This document shows positions 25,906 through 34,469 of a stretch of DNA of 64,000 nt, piece by piece (within the stretch, counting starts at the first letter, position 1; each line of letters opens with the position of its first letter). The position numbers and the translations under genes are program-made. The notes beneath the pieces were generated by a model, which did not search any database, was not told the DNA's origin, and worked only from the letters and a program-made list of their open reading frames with translations. This DNA comes from Sphingomonadaceae bacterium (GTDB taxonomy: Bacteria; Pseudomonadota; Alphaproteobacteria; Sphingomonadales; Sphingomonadaceae), in NCBI GenBank assembly GCA_947473355.1, contig CANJCQ010000007.1, positions 1-64,000 of the forward strand. The letters run 5' to 3'.

Positions 25906-26571
25906 TCACGGAATTGCTGGGGCAGTGGTCAGGTTGGTGAAGCGGATCCCCGCGCCATCGGCGGCATAATTCTTGTTCATGTAGATCAGGATCGATGTCA
26001 GCGCCTCGGCCGCTGCCGAATTGGCAAGCGCTCCCCCGACCAGACCGCGTAGCCCCATGTCGTTCACCAGCGCGACAACCATCTTGCGGGCCTCGACATC
26101 ATCGCCGAACACCAGCACATCGCATTCGACTTTGGCTTCACTATCAAGAATATGCGCGGCAACATTATGAAATGCCGTGACGAAGAGAATATCCGGCCCA
26201 AGATGCTCGCGCGCCTCCAGCGCGGCGCAACCGGCGGCGGGCAGTTGCACCCGCATCACCTTGGGCGGCATCAGAGGCACAGTTGTATCAACCACGATGG
26301 CGCTGCCTACATGCGGCGCAATCTGCTTCAGTGTCGATTCCTGGTTCTCATAGGGCACTGTGACGATAACGATGTCCTTGCCCTGAACCACTTCGGTATT
26401 GGCGCCCGACGCCAGCGACAGACCCAGTGCGGCGTTCATTTCGGCGGCAATGGCGTCGGCCTTGTCGGCGGCGCGGCTGCCGATGGTGACCTGATGTCCG
26501 CCCTGCGCTAGACGGCGGGCAATGCCCTTGCCGAGATGTCCGGTGCCGCCGACTACTGCGATTGTCGCCAT
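25906..26571 (-). CDS. npdG: NADPH-dependent F420 reductase (NpdG/Fno)
   Basis: NpdG moves hydride between NADPH and F420, supplying F420H2 to F420-dependent enzymes. The 221-residue product has a Rossmann motif IAVVGGTGHLGKGIARRLA and the following T/S-R segment (IGSRAADKA) that fits NADPH; later VTVPYENQ, VVDTTVPLMPP and VTAFHNVAAHIL match the family. ATG 26571 is used; the longer frame is atypical. First gene of a long minus-strand run and divergent from cofE. Confidence 0.9.
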   Translation of the reverse strand: MATIAVVGGTGHLGKGIARRLAQGGHQVTIGSRAADKADAIAAEMNAALGLSLASGANTEVVQGKDIVIVTVPYENQESTLKQIAPHVGSAIVVDTTVPLMPPKVMRVQLPAAGCAALEAREHLGPDILFVTAFHNVAAHILDSEAKVECDVLVFGDDVEARKMVVALVNDMGLRGLVGGALANSAAAEALTSILIYMNKNYAADGAGIRFTNLTTAPAIP

Positions 26572-26605
26572 GTCTGTGTCTCTCCCTTGGAATTCGCGAT
26601 TGCTT

Positions 26606-26620
26606 GGCTGGGCTCCAGCC
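26606..26620. promoter_or_regulatory. Short inverted repeat between the divergent F420 operons
   Basis: GGCTGG-GCT-CCAGCC is a perfect six-base-pair dyad in the 105-base gap between npdG and cofE. Its central place suggests a regulator site or RNA hairpin. It is short and may be chance. Confidence 0.3.
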
Positions 26621-26676
26621 GATAGCGGCAGGGACGAGTGAGGCAACACAATTGTCGCGGTAACTATGGGGAAGTC

Positions 26677-27459
26677 ATGCAGGCGCAGAAACCTTTAAGC
26701 GTCTCGCCGCTGCAGGGCATGCCGTTGTTCGCTCCGGGCATGTCGGTTGCCGCCGAAGTGGTGGCTGCAATGCTGCGCGACGGCGATGTGGTGCGCAGCG
26801 GCGATATTGTGGTGGTGGCGCAAAAGATTGTGTCCAAGGTTGAAGGGCGGATAGTGCGGCTGGCCGATGTCCAGCCCGGCGCGCCAGCGCGGGAACTTGC
26901 CGCAAAGGCCGCGCGCGAGCCAGAAATGGCGCAACTGATCCTCGACGAGTCGAGCGAGATCCTGCGCGCCACCCTCGCCGCGATCATTGCCCGGCACAAG
27001 ACCGGCCATGTCCTCGCCAATGCCGGGATCGATGCCTCGAACGTCGAGCATGGCGATGGCGGAACTGTCCTGCTCTGGCCGACAGACCCTGATGCTAGCG
27101 CTCGCGCCATTCGCGCCGAATTGGCCGCATTGACCGGCCAACACCCAGCCGTCGTTATTGCCGACAGCCTCGGCCGGGCATGGCGGATCGGCACAGTCGG
27201 CGCAGCGATCGGCTGCGCTGGCCTATGCGTGCTCGATGACCGGCGCGGCACGGGGCAGGACCTGTTCGGGCGGACCTTGCAGGCAACCGTCATCGCCGTT
27301 GCCGATGCCGTGGCTGCCATGGCCGTGCTGGCGATGGGCGAGGGGGCGGAAGGCACGCCCGTGGCGCTGGTGCGCGGCGGCGGGCACTGGGTGACTGACG
27401 ACGATGGCCCGGGCGCGGCCAGCGCGCTCAGGCCTCAAGCGGAGGATATGTTCCGATGA
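26677..27459 (+). CDS. cofE: Coenzyme F420-0:L-glutamate ligase (CofE)
   Basis: CofE adds gamma-linked glutamates to F420-0 with GTP. The 260-residue product covers the single CofE domain only: GDIVVVAQKIVSKVEGR, NAGIDASNVEHGDGGTVLLWP and DSLGRAWRIGTVGAAIGCAG. The FMN-binding domain found in mycobacterial FbiB is absent. ATG 26677 follows GGGGAAG and fits the family; the GTG at 26638 is rejected. It overlaps cofD by four bases. Confidence 0.93.
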   Translation: MQAQKPLSVSPLQGMPLFAPGMSVAAEVVAAMLRDGDVVRSGDIVVVAQKIVSKVEGRIVRLADVQPGAPARELAAKAAREPEMAQLILDESSEILRATLAAIIARHKTGHVLANAGIDASNVEHGDGGTVLLWPTDPDASARAIRAELAALTGQHPAVVIADSLGRAWRIGTVGAAIGCAGLCVLDDRRGTGQDLFGRTLQATVIAVADAVAAMAVLAMGEGAEGTPVALVRGGGHWVTDDDGPGAASALRPQAEDMFR

Positions 27460-28400
27460 GCCACGTGCTCGCGCTTTCTGGCGGCGTCGGCGGGGCCAAA
27501 CTCGCCGCCGGGCTTTCCGCCGTCCTGCCGCCCCAGGACCTCACCATCGCCGTCAATACCGGCGACGATTTCGAACACTTGGGCCTCACAGTCTGCCCGG
27601 ACATCGATTCGGTAGTCTATGCCCTCGCCGGTCTCAACGACGAGAAGCGCGGCTGGGGCATCGCCGACGAGTCATGGCGGACCATGGAGCGACTGGGCGC
27701 TCTTGGCGAGGCCCAGTGGTTCAACCTCGGCGACCGCGACATGGCCATGCACATTGCGCGCTCGTGGCGGTTGCGCGCCGGCGAGAGCCTGTCCGATGTC
27801 ACGGCGCGGCTGACCGGGGCGCTGGGGATTGCCCACAAAGTGGTGCCGATGAGCGACGCGCCGGTGCGCACGCAAGTGGAGACAGAGCAGGGATGGCTTG
27901 ATTTCCAGCACTGGTTCGTGGGCGAGCAATGCAAGCCCGAAGTGCGCGGCATCCGCTTTGCCGGATTGCCTGCAAAGCCCTCGCCGGGGCTGGCAGCTGC
28001 GCTCGCGCGGCCAGACCTTGCCGCCATCGTGATCTGCCCCTCGAACCCCTTCGTCAGCGTCGATCCGATCCTCGCGCTGGAAGGCGTACGCGCCGCGCTG
28101 GAAAGCCGCCGCGTGCCGCTTGTTGCTGTCTCGCCATTGGTCGGCGGACAGGCGATCAAGGGCCCGCTTGCCAAGATGCTTGCCGAACGCGGAATGGCCT
28201 GCAATAATCTCGCCATCGCCGACCATTACTCCGGCCTGCTCGATCACTTGCTGGTCGATCATGCCGACGGCGCGCAAGCCCACGAAGTCAGGGCCCGCGG
28301 CGTTGCAGTAAGCGTGTCGGCAACAGTCATGTGCACAGCCGATGACCGGGCAAGGCTGGCGCGCGAAGCACTGTTGGCGGCCGGCTACGCAATGGGTTGA
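27456..28400 (+). CDS. cofD: 2-phospho-L-lactate (or analogue) transferase CofD
   Basis: CofD transfers the phospho-acid part of the CofC product to FO, giving F420-0 or a dehydro/hydroxy analogue. The 314-residue protein has the N-terminal LSGGVGGAKLAAGLS loop, NTGDDFEHLGLTVCPDIDSV (metal-binding D) and ICPSNPFVSVDPILAL. Starts with ATGA overlap to cofE and ends four bases before fbiC, so these three form one operon. Confidence 0.95.
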   Translation: MSHVLALSGGVGGAKLAAGLSAVLPPQDLTIAVNTGDDFEHLGLTVCPDIDSVVYALAGLNDEKRGWGIADESWRTMERLGALGEAQWFNLGDRDMAMHIARSWRLRAGESLSDVTARLTGALGIAHKVVPMSDAPVRTQVETEQGWLDFQHWFVGEQCKPEVRGIRFAGLPAKPSPGLAAALARPDLAAIVICPSNPFVSVDPILALEGVRAALESRRVPLVAVSPLVGGQAIKGPLAKMLAERGMACNNLAIADHYSGLLDHLLVDHADGAQAHEVRARGVAVSVSATVMCTADDRARLAREALLAAGYAMG

Positions 28401-28403
28401 GGC

Positions 28404-30722
28404 ATGACTTCGCACGATTCCGCGCTTTTCGCGCGTATGTTGAACACACCACTGGACGCACTGCTGGCTGAGGCGCGCGCGCGCCGCGATGCGCGCGGCC
28501 CTGCGCGGATGACCTATTCGCCCAAGGTTTTCATACCCCTGACGCGATTGTGCACCGACGTTTGCCATTACTGCACTTTTGCCACGACTCCCTCGCGGCT
28601 TTCCGCACCCTATCTGACGCCTGAGGAAGTGCTCGACATCGCCCGCGCTGGCGCCGCTGCCGGGTGCAAGGAAGCGCTTTTCACGCTCGGCGATGCGCCC
28701 GAGCGGCGTTATGCCGTGGCGAAGGAATGGCTGGAAGCGCGCGGTTTTGCGCGCACTATCGACTATGTGCGCCACTGCGCCGAGCTCGTGCTGAACGAGA
28801 CCGGCCTCTTGCCACACGTCAACGCCGGGGTGCTCGAAGAGGCCGACTACCTGATGTTGCGGCCTTTCGCGGCCTCCTGCGGCCTGATGCTGGAAAGCAC
28901 TTCCGAAAAGCTGCTCGAAAAGGGCGGGGCGCATTATGGCTCTCCGGACAAGGTTCCGGCGGTGCGGCTGGCCTCGCTCGAAGCCGCAGGCCGCGCGCGC
29001 GTGCCAATGACCAGCGGCGTGCTGATCGGCATCGGCGAGACGCCCCAGGATCGCATCGAAGCGCTGTTCGCGCTGCGCGATCTGCATCTGGCGCACGGCC
29101 ACCTGCAGGAAGTCATCGTCCAGAACTTCTGCCCCAAGCCCGGCACCAAGATGTCCGGCGCGCCCGAGGCCAGCGAGGACGACTTCCTGCGCGTCATCGC
29201 GGCGGCGCGGATCGTGCTGCCCGACGAGGTTTCGGTCCAGGCACCGCCCAATCTCAATGGTGAGAGACTGGATGAACTGATTGCTGCAGGTATCGACGAT
29301 TGGGGCGGAATTTCGCCGGTCACTCTCGATCACGTCAATCCCGAAGCGCCCTGGCCGGAAGTGGCCATGCTCGAGGAAGTCTGCGCCGCTGCGGGCCGTC
29401 CGCTGGTCGAACGCCTGACCATCTATCCGCGTTTTGTCGCCACTGACGATCACTCTTGGATCGACGCCAAACTGCGCCCGCATGTGCTCAAGCTGTCCGA
29501 CGCCGAAGGCCTCGCCCGCGACAGTCGCTGGAGCCCCGGCCTGTCCGAACTGGCACCCGGCACCCCCTCCGCGCCGCTCGGCCGCCGCCATTCCGGGCCA
29601 GTCGCCACTTCGCTGCATCGCACGCTCGATCGCGCCGCCAATGGCGCCGAGCTCAGCGAAGCCGAGATCGTCTCGCTGTTTGCCACGCGCGGCGCGGCTG
29701 CACAGGCCGTGATCGACGTGGCGGACGGACTGCGTCAGGAAACGCGCGGTGACACAGTGACTTACGTCGTCAACCGCAACATCAATTACACCAACATCTG
29801 CTCTTACGCCTGCACCTTCTGCGCCTTCTCCAAGAGCTCAAGCAAGGCGGGCTTCCGCGACAAGCCCTACATGATCGACGCCGGAGAAGTGGCAAGCCGT
29901 GCCCGCGAGGCCGTGGAGCGGGGCGCAACCGAAGTCTGCCTGCAAGGCGGCATCCACCCGAGCTACACCGGCGAAACCTATTCCGCCATCGTGCGCGCAG
30001 TGAAGGCGGCTTGCCCGGACCTCCACATCCACGCCTTCTCGCCGCTCGAGATCTGGCAGGGCGCGCAGACTTTGGGCATGACGACGCGCGATTACCTGAT
30101 GCGGCTCAAGGACGACGGCCTCGGTTCGCTCCCCGGCACATCGGCGGAAATCCTCTGCGATGACGTGCGCGCGGTGATCTGTCCTGACAAGCAGACCGTG
30201 GCCGAATGGCTCGGCGTGGTGCGTGACGCGCATCTGGTCGGCATTCCGACCACATCGACGATCATGTATGGGCACATCGAACGCCCTGAACACTGGGCGC
30301 GGCACATCCTGGCCCTGCGACACCTTCAGGGCGAAACCGGCGGCTTCACCGAATTCGTGCCCCTGCCTTTGGTCCACATGGAAGCTCCGATGTATCGCCG
30401 CGGCCAGTCGCGCAAAGGCCCGACCTGGCGCGAGGCGTTGATGATGCACGCGGTGGCTCGGATCGCGCTATACCGGCAGATCGATTCGATCCAGTGCTCA
30501 TGGGTCAAGCTCGGCATGCCCGGCGCGGCGGCGGCGCTGGCGGCGGGGGTCAACGATCTCGGCGGTGTCCTGATGAACGAAAGCATCAGCCGGGCGGCGG
30601 GCGCGGAGCATGGGCAAGAAGTCAGCGTTGATGATCTGCGCAGCGCGGCGGCATCGGCCGGGCGCAGGCTCAGGCAGCGCACTACGCTCTACAAGGATGT
30701 AGCATCCTTCGAAGACGCGTGA
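28404..30722 (+). CDS. fbiC: Bifunctional FO synthase (CofG-CofH fusion, FbiC)
   Basis: This radical-SAM enzyme makes the FO chromophore from tyrosine and a ribityl-uracil. The 772-residue protein carries two radical-SAM domains: the CofG half with CTDVCHYC (C50, C54, C57) and the CofH half with CSYACTFC (C466, C470, C473). Fusion in one chain is the actinobacterial form; archaea and many others have separate genes. Start ATG 28404 is immediately after cofD. With cofE and cofD it makes the core F420 pathway. Confidence 0.96.
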   Translation: MTSHDSALFARMLNTPLDALLAEARARRDARGPARMTYSPKVFIPLTRLCTDVCHYCTFATTPSRLSAPYLTPEEVLDIARAGAAAGCKEALFTLGDAPERRYAVAKEWLEARGFARTIDYVRHCAELVLNETGLLPHVNAGVLEEADYLMLRPFAASCGLMLESTSEKLLEKGGAHYGSPDKVPAVRLASLEAAGRARVPMTSGVLIGIGETPQDRIEALFALRDLHLAHGHLQEVIVQNFCPKPGTKMSGAPEASEDDFLRVIAAARIVLPDEVSVQAPPNLNGERLDELIAAGIDDWGGISPVTLDHVNPEAPWPEVAMLEEVCAAAGRPLVERLTIYPRFVATDDHSWIDAKLRPHVLKLSDAEGLARDSRWSPGLSELAPGTPSAPLGRRHSGPVATSLHRTLDRAANGAELSEAEIVSLFATRGAAAQAVIDVADGLRQETRGDTVTYVVNRNINYTNICSYACTFCAFSKSSSKAGFRDKPYMIDAGEVASRAREAVERGATEVCLQGGIHPSYTGETYSAIVRAVKAACPDLHIHAFSPLEIWQGAQTLGMTTRDYLMRLKDDGLGSLPGTSAEILCDDVRAVICPDKQTVAEWLGVVRDAHLVGIPTTSTIMYGHIERPEHWARHILALRHLQGETGGFTEFVPLPLVHMEAPMYRRGQSRKGPTWREALMMHAVARIALYRQIDSIQCSWVKLGMPGAAAALAAGVNDLGGVLMNESISRAAGAEHGQEVSVDDLRSAAASAGRRLRQRTTLYKDVASFEDA

Positions 30723-30740
30723 GGTCAGGTCGGAACCTCT

Positions 30741-31265
30741 TCAGCGAATGAGAACATCGAGAGCTGCCGGATCGAGACCGTTCTGGCGGTAATAATCGCG
30801 GCACAGGGCAAGCGCGGAAAAGCCATCCTCGTAAGCGGCGAAATAGCCGTCAGCCGGGTTATCGAGATAGACCAGTGCACCCTCGATCATGAACAGGATC
30901 ATCGCCGGTTCGGGGGAATCCTCTTGGATAACCAAGGTGTGTGCTTCGCCTGCGGGCTCGTAAATGAAGGTGCCAGCCTTGGCGATCCAGTCGTGCTCCA
31001 GATAGCGCCAGTGACCTTGCATGGTGAATCCCTGGACGATGCCGGTATGATAGTGCGTTCCGAGCGAGGCGCCCGGCATGGCCTTGAGAATCACCGTAAA
31101 CCCGCCGGAAGTGACATTGAAACGGCAAGGCTGGATCCAGACGCCTTCGGCATAGGGTATCCAGGGGGCATCGTCGCCAAGATCGAGATTGGCGACAAAG
31201 TGACCGCGCTGTCTTTGTCCCGGCGCCAGTCCATCCGTTGAGTCATGAAACTCCGTGATCGGCAT
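30741..31265 (-). CDS. Cupin protein, 2,4'-dihydroxyacetophenone dioxygenase-like
   Basis: A 174-residue single-cupin protein. Metal-binding residues are visible in LGTHYHTGIVQGFTMQGHWRY (two H) and EPAGEAHTLV (E, H). The EGVWIQP start, YLEHDW and FHVx-like ending resemble DAD-type C-C-bond-cleaving dioxygenases, though substrate identity is inference. Last gene of the six-gene minus-strand operon; the F420 operon ends 18 bases to its left on the opposite strand. Confidence 0.7.
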   Translation of the reverse strand: MPITEFHDSTDGLAPGQRQRGHFVANLDLGDDAPWIPYAEGVWIQPCRFNVTSGGFTVILKAMPGASLGTHYHTGIVQGFTMQGHWRYLEHDWIAKAGTFIYEPAGEAHTLVIQEDSPEPAMILFMIEGALVYLDNPADGYFAAYEDGFSALALCRDYYRQNGLDPAALDVLIR

Positions 31266-31316
31266 GTGTGTCTCTTTCGTTTGAGTGAAGCACGTGCGGG
31301 AAGGAAGCGCCCATGT

Positions 31317-32102
31317 TCAAGGCCGCATGATCCAGCCACCGTCAATGTGAATCACCTGCCCGGTAATCCACTTGCCGGCCTCCGAACACAGCAGCACCGC
31401 CGCGCCGACGAGCTCCTCCGGCTCTCCGCGCGGCTTGGTGGCGACAGCCATTTGCAGGAACTGGATGAACGGCGAATCGTCTGGCACCAGCATCTTGCCC
31501 GCGTCCGATGTGACATTGCCCGGCGCGATGGCGTTGCAGGTGATGTTGTCCGGGCCCCATTGCTTGGCGAGGCTGGTGGTTAGGCCGACCAGCGCGATCT
31601 TGGTGATGCCGTAGAGGCTGGTTGCCGGGTATGCGCCGCCCGAGCTTTGGTTGATGATCCGCCCGCCGCCGCGTGTGCGCATCGAAGGCGCGCAGGCGCG
31701 GGCGCAGAGCAGGGCGCCGGTGGTGTTGACCGCGAAGGCCTTGTTCCAGGCCTCGATCGGCACAGTGTCGATCGAATCGTAGCTGATATCGACCATCAGG
31801 GCGGCGTTGTTGATAAGGATATCGATCCCGCCGAACTCCGCTATTGCCGAGGCGGCCATGGCCAGCGTCGAGGCCTCGTCGGATACATCGACCTGAACTG
31901 CGACGGCCTTGCCGCCCGCCGCATTGATTTCGTCGGCGACCTTCTGCGCGCCTTCGCCATTGAGGTCGGCCACCACCACCGAGGCCCCAGCATTGGAAAG
32001 GCCAAAGGCATAGGCCCGCCCAATCGAATTGCCGCGCCCGCCCGCGCCGGTGACAATCGCGACTTTGCCGTCGAGGCGGAATTGATCGAGGGTGAAGGTC
32101 AT
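31317..32102 (-). CDS. Short-chain dehydrogenase/reductase
   Basis: A 261-residue SDR with TGAGGRGNSIGRAYA (an extended glycine loop), NNAALM and catalytic Y-G-I-T-K in SLYGITKIAL. C-terminal CSEAGKWITGQVIHIDGGW is classical. Third-from-last enzyme type in the operon (gaps 18 and 51 bases). Probably oxidises a hydroxyl group of the pathway substrate. Confidence 0.85.
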   Translation of the reverse strand: MTFTLDQFRLDGKVAIVTGAGGRGNSIGRAYAFGLSNAGASVVVADLNGEGAQKVADEINAAGGKAVAVQVDVSDEASTLAMAASAIAEFGGIDILINNAALMVDISYDSIDTVPIEAWNKAFAVNTTGALLCARACAPSMRTRGGGRIINQSSGGAYPATSLYGITKIALVGLTTSLAKQWGPDNITCNAIAPGNVTSDAGKMLVPDDSPFIQFLQMAVATKPRGEPEELVGAAVLLCSEAGKWITGQVIHIDGGWIMRP

Positions 32103-32120
32103 TGGGGGTGCTCCGTGAGT

Positions 32121-32921
32121 TCAGTCGGCGGTGGCGGCGAAAAAGCTGCTCGCCGCATCGGCCAATTTGTTCGCGTCGGCGCTGCTTGGCAGGATCGCTT
32201 GCAGCAGGTTCATATCCTTGACCAGCAGCGGCCCGCCCAGCCAGGGGACGGGCGGTTGCGGCATGCGGCTATAAATCTCCATGCCCATGCTGCGCCCGCT
32301 GCTCTGGCTGACCAGTTCGGCGAGCGCCTTGCGGTCGATCCCCAGCGCTTCGGCAGCGGCCAGCGCATGGTAGGCGATGCCGAGATGGGCCGAGAGCAGC
32401 GCGTTATTGACGATCTTGGCCTTTTGCCCTGCGCCGGGCGGGCCGAGCAGCACGATCAGCCCGCCGAATGTCTCGAACACCGGCTTTGCCGCTGCGAAAG
32501 CCTCCGCCGAAGCGCCGCACATAACGGTCAGCGTGCCCGCCTCGGCAGCGGGCAATCCACCGCTGACGGGGGCATCGATCAGCTGGATGCCGCGCGCGGC
32601 GCATTGCGCTTCGAGTGTGATGCAGCTTTCGGGCAGGATGGTGGAATGGATCGCGATCCGGCTGCCGCTTTTCATCACCGGGATCAGCTGGTCGGTGATC
32701 TGGAAAACATCGGCATCAGTAACCACGCAGATGCCGACGTGATCGCAGGCCGCGCCAAGTTCGGCAACGCTGGCCGCTGCCTTGGCCCCTTTCGCGACAT
32801 AGGCCTCCAGCGCCTCTGGACGCCGCGCCCAGACCGTCAGGTCTAGCCCCGCATCGACGATCCGGTGCGCCATCGGGCCGCCCTGGCTGCCCACACCGAT
32901 GAAACCTGTTTTCTCAGACAT
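32121..32921 (-). CDS. Beta-hydroxyacid dehydrogenase (3-hydroxyisobutyrate dehydrogenase family)
   Basis: A 266-residue NAD(P)-dependent oxidoreductase with Rossmann motif GFIGVGSQGGPMA, substrate-binding DAPVSGGLPAAEAGTL and the catalytic lysine region GAGQKAKIVNN. The family oxidises beta-hydroxyacids or reduces semialdehydes. It is four to six bases from the SDR upstream and 18 from the next gene. Confidence 0.85.
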   Translation of the reverse strand: MSEKTGFIGVGSQGGPMAHRIVDAGLDLTVWARRPEALEAYVAKGAKAAASVAELGAACDHVGICVVTDADVFQITDQLIPVMKSGSRIAIHSTILPESCITLEAQCAARGIQLIDAPVSGGLPAAEAGTLTVMCGASAEAFAAAKPVFETFGGLIVLLGPPGAGQKAKIVNNALLSAHLGIAYHALAAAEALGIDRKALAELVSQSSGRSMGMEIYSRMPQPPVPWLGGPLLVKDMNLLQAILPSSADANKLADAASSFFAATAD

Positions 32922-32926
32922 GCTAA

Positions 32927-33682
32927 TTAACCCGCTGTTATACCGGCATCAATCGAGATGCAAGCGCCGTGATACGAGCGCCCTGCAGGCGATGCCAGCA
33001 TGGTGACGAGGTCCGCGACGTCGTCCACCTCGACCTGCCCGCGCAGGCCAGAATAGCGCGCGATCAGGTCCATCTCTGCCTCGGCGGGGAAAGTCATGCC
33101 GTCGGAAATGTTGGTGATCATGCCGCCCGGCGCGACCGCGTTGATGCGGATCGGCTGGCGGGCATATTCCATCGCCATGGCCTTGGTCATGTTCATCAGC
33201 CCCGCCTTGCTGGCGCAATAGGCCGCAGCATAGGCCTCGCCGATGAAGGAGGCGGAGGAGCAGCAATTGACGATAGCGCCGCTGGTTTCCAGCAAATGCG
33301 GGATCGCCGCTTGGCTCAGGAACCACGGCGCGTTGAGATTGATGGCTATGGTCTGGAGGTAATGGTCGCGCGGCATATCGGTGGTCCGCGCCATGCGGAT
33401 GATCCCGGCGATGTTGCACAGTGCGTCGAGCCGCCCGAAATGCGCCACAGCCGCCGCGACTGCGCCGGTGCAGGTATCGGGATCGGCGAGATTGGCGACG
33501 TGCGTCAGCACCTTGGCCGTGCCCAGCATACCCGCCGTCTCGGCCAGCCGCTCCGCGTTGACGTCGACGATGCACAGGTCCGCGCCCGCTTCCGCCAGTT
33601 TGCGCGCGCTGGCCCGGCCAAGCCCCGAGGCGGCGCCGGTAACCAGCGCGACCTTGCCGCTCATGTCCACTTTCATTGCCAT
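32927..33682 (-). CDS. Short-chain dehydrogenase/reductase
   Basis: A 251-residue SDR with TGAASGLGRASARKL, NIAGI in place of NNAG, and the catalytic Y-C-A-S-K (AAYCASKAGL). Ends with a typical HGACISIDAGITAG tail. It lies one base after the CMD-like gene stop and five bases before the beta-hydroxyacid dehydrogenase, so it is part of the same message. Confidence 0.85.
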   Translation of the reverse strand: MAMKVDMSGKVALVTGAASGLGRASARKLAEAGADLCIVDVNAERLAETAGMLGTAKVLTHVANLADPDTCTGAVAAAVAHFGRLDALCNIAGIIRMARTTDMPRDHYLQTIAINLNAPWFLSQAAIPHLLETSGAIVNCCSSASFIGEAYAAAYCASKAGLMNMTKAMAMEYARQPIRINAVAPGGMITNISDGMTFPAEAEMDLIARYSGLRGQVEVDDVADLVTMLASPAGRSYHGACISIDAGITAG

Positions 33683-33683
33683 G

Positions 33684-34469
33684 TCAGCCGTTCCACGGAA
33701 GGCCGGCTTCGACCTTCTTGATCATTTCAAAGACAACCCCCTGGATCACCGATGCCTTGGGCCAACCAGCGATGGTGCCATATTGCAGCACGAATTCCTG
33801 CAATTCGGCGCCCGTGCAGTTGCCGCTGGCCATGGCCGCGTGGAAGTGGCTGCCGATCGGGATCACCGCGCAGCTTTCCGCCACGCCGACCAGCGTCAGC
33901 CAGCGGCGCGAGCGCTGATCCAGCCCTTCGCGGCCCCACATTTCGCCGAACACGAAATTGTTGATCGCTTCCAGATAGGGAGTGATCGAGGGACTGCCGG
34001 GGAAGGTCATGGCCTTGACGAATTCTTCCCCGCCATGCGCGGTGCGCTCGTCCGGATCCCAGGCCTCGGCCCGGATTGGCGGGCGCGGGGCAGGGGGCAG
34101 GCCAAGCGCCGCAGCGGCGCGGGTCGCGGCCTTGTCGATCAGGTCGCCGGTGCCCCAGCCGCCATAGACCGCCAGGTGCAGCGCTGCTTCGCGCAGTTCG
34201 GCCAGGCTGACCTTGCCAGTGCGGAGAGCGGCGGTTACCACACCCTCGATGGTGCTTTCGGGATAGCGGCAAAGTGCGGCCCCCGCGATTCCGATCAGGA
34301 AGCGCGCGCGCAGATCGAGGCCCGGACGGCTCCACACTTCGGCATAGATGAAATCGCGGACGCTTTCTTCCCATGGCGTCTGCGGGGCAGCGGGGGCCTC
34401 GCCATAGACTTTGGCTTGCAACGCCGCACCGCGCGCGCTGCGTTCCTTGGGGTCAAGCAGCTTGCTCAT
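33684..34469 (-). CDS. Carboxymuconolactone-decarboxylase-like protein, two domains
   Basis: A 261-residue protein of two fused CMD-type helical repeats: the first around EVWSRPGLDLRARFLIGIAG and the second around EMWGREGLDQRSRRWLTLVG. The usual catalytic C-x2-C or E/H pair is not seen clearly in either half, so decarboxylase or peroxidatic activity is not certain. ATGA overlap with the ALDH gene upstream. Family members often sit in aromatic or lactone catabolic operons. Confidence 0.8.
   Translation of the reverse strand: MSKLLDPKERSARGAALQAKVYGEAPAAPQTPWEESVRDFIYAEVWSRPGLDLRARFLIGIAGAALCRYPESTIEGVVTAALRTGKVSLAELREAALHLAVYGGWGTGDLIDKAATRAAAALGLPPAPRPPIRAEAWDPDERTAHGGEEFVKAMTFPGSPSITPYLEAINNFVFGEMWGREGLDQRSRRWLTLVGVAESCAVIPIGSHFHAAMASGNCTGAELQEFVLQYGTIAGWPKASVIQGVVFEMIKKVEAGLPWNG

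Noticed and set aside
27672-29618. Minus-strand frame of 648 codons across cofD and fbiC
   Set aside because: Antisense shadow; the forward strand carries unmistakable CofD and radical-SAM motifs.
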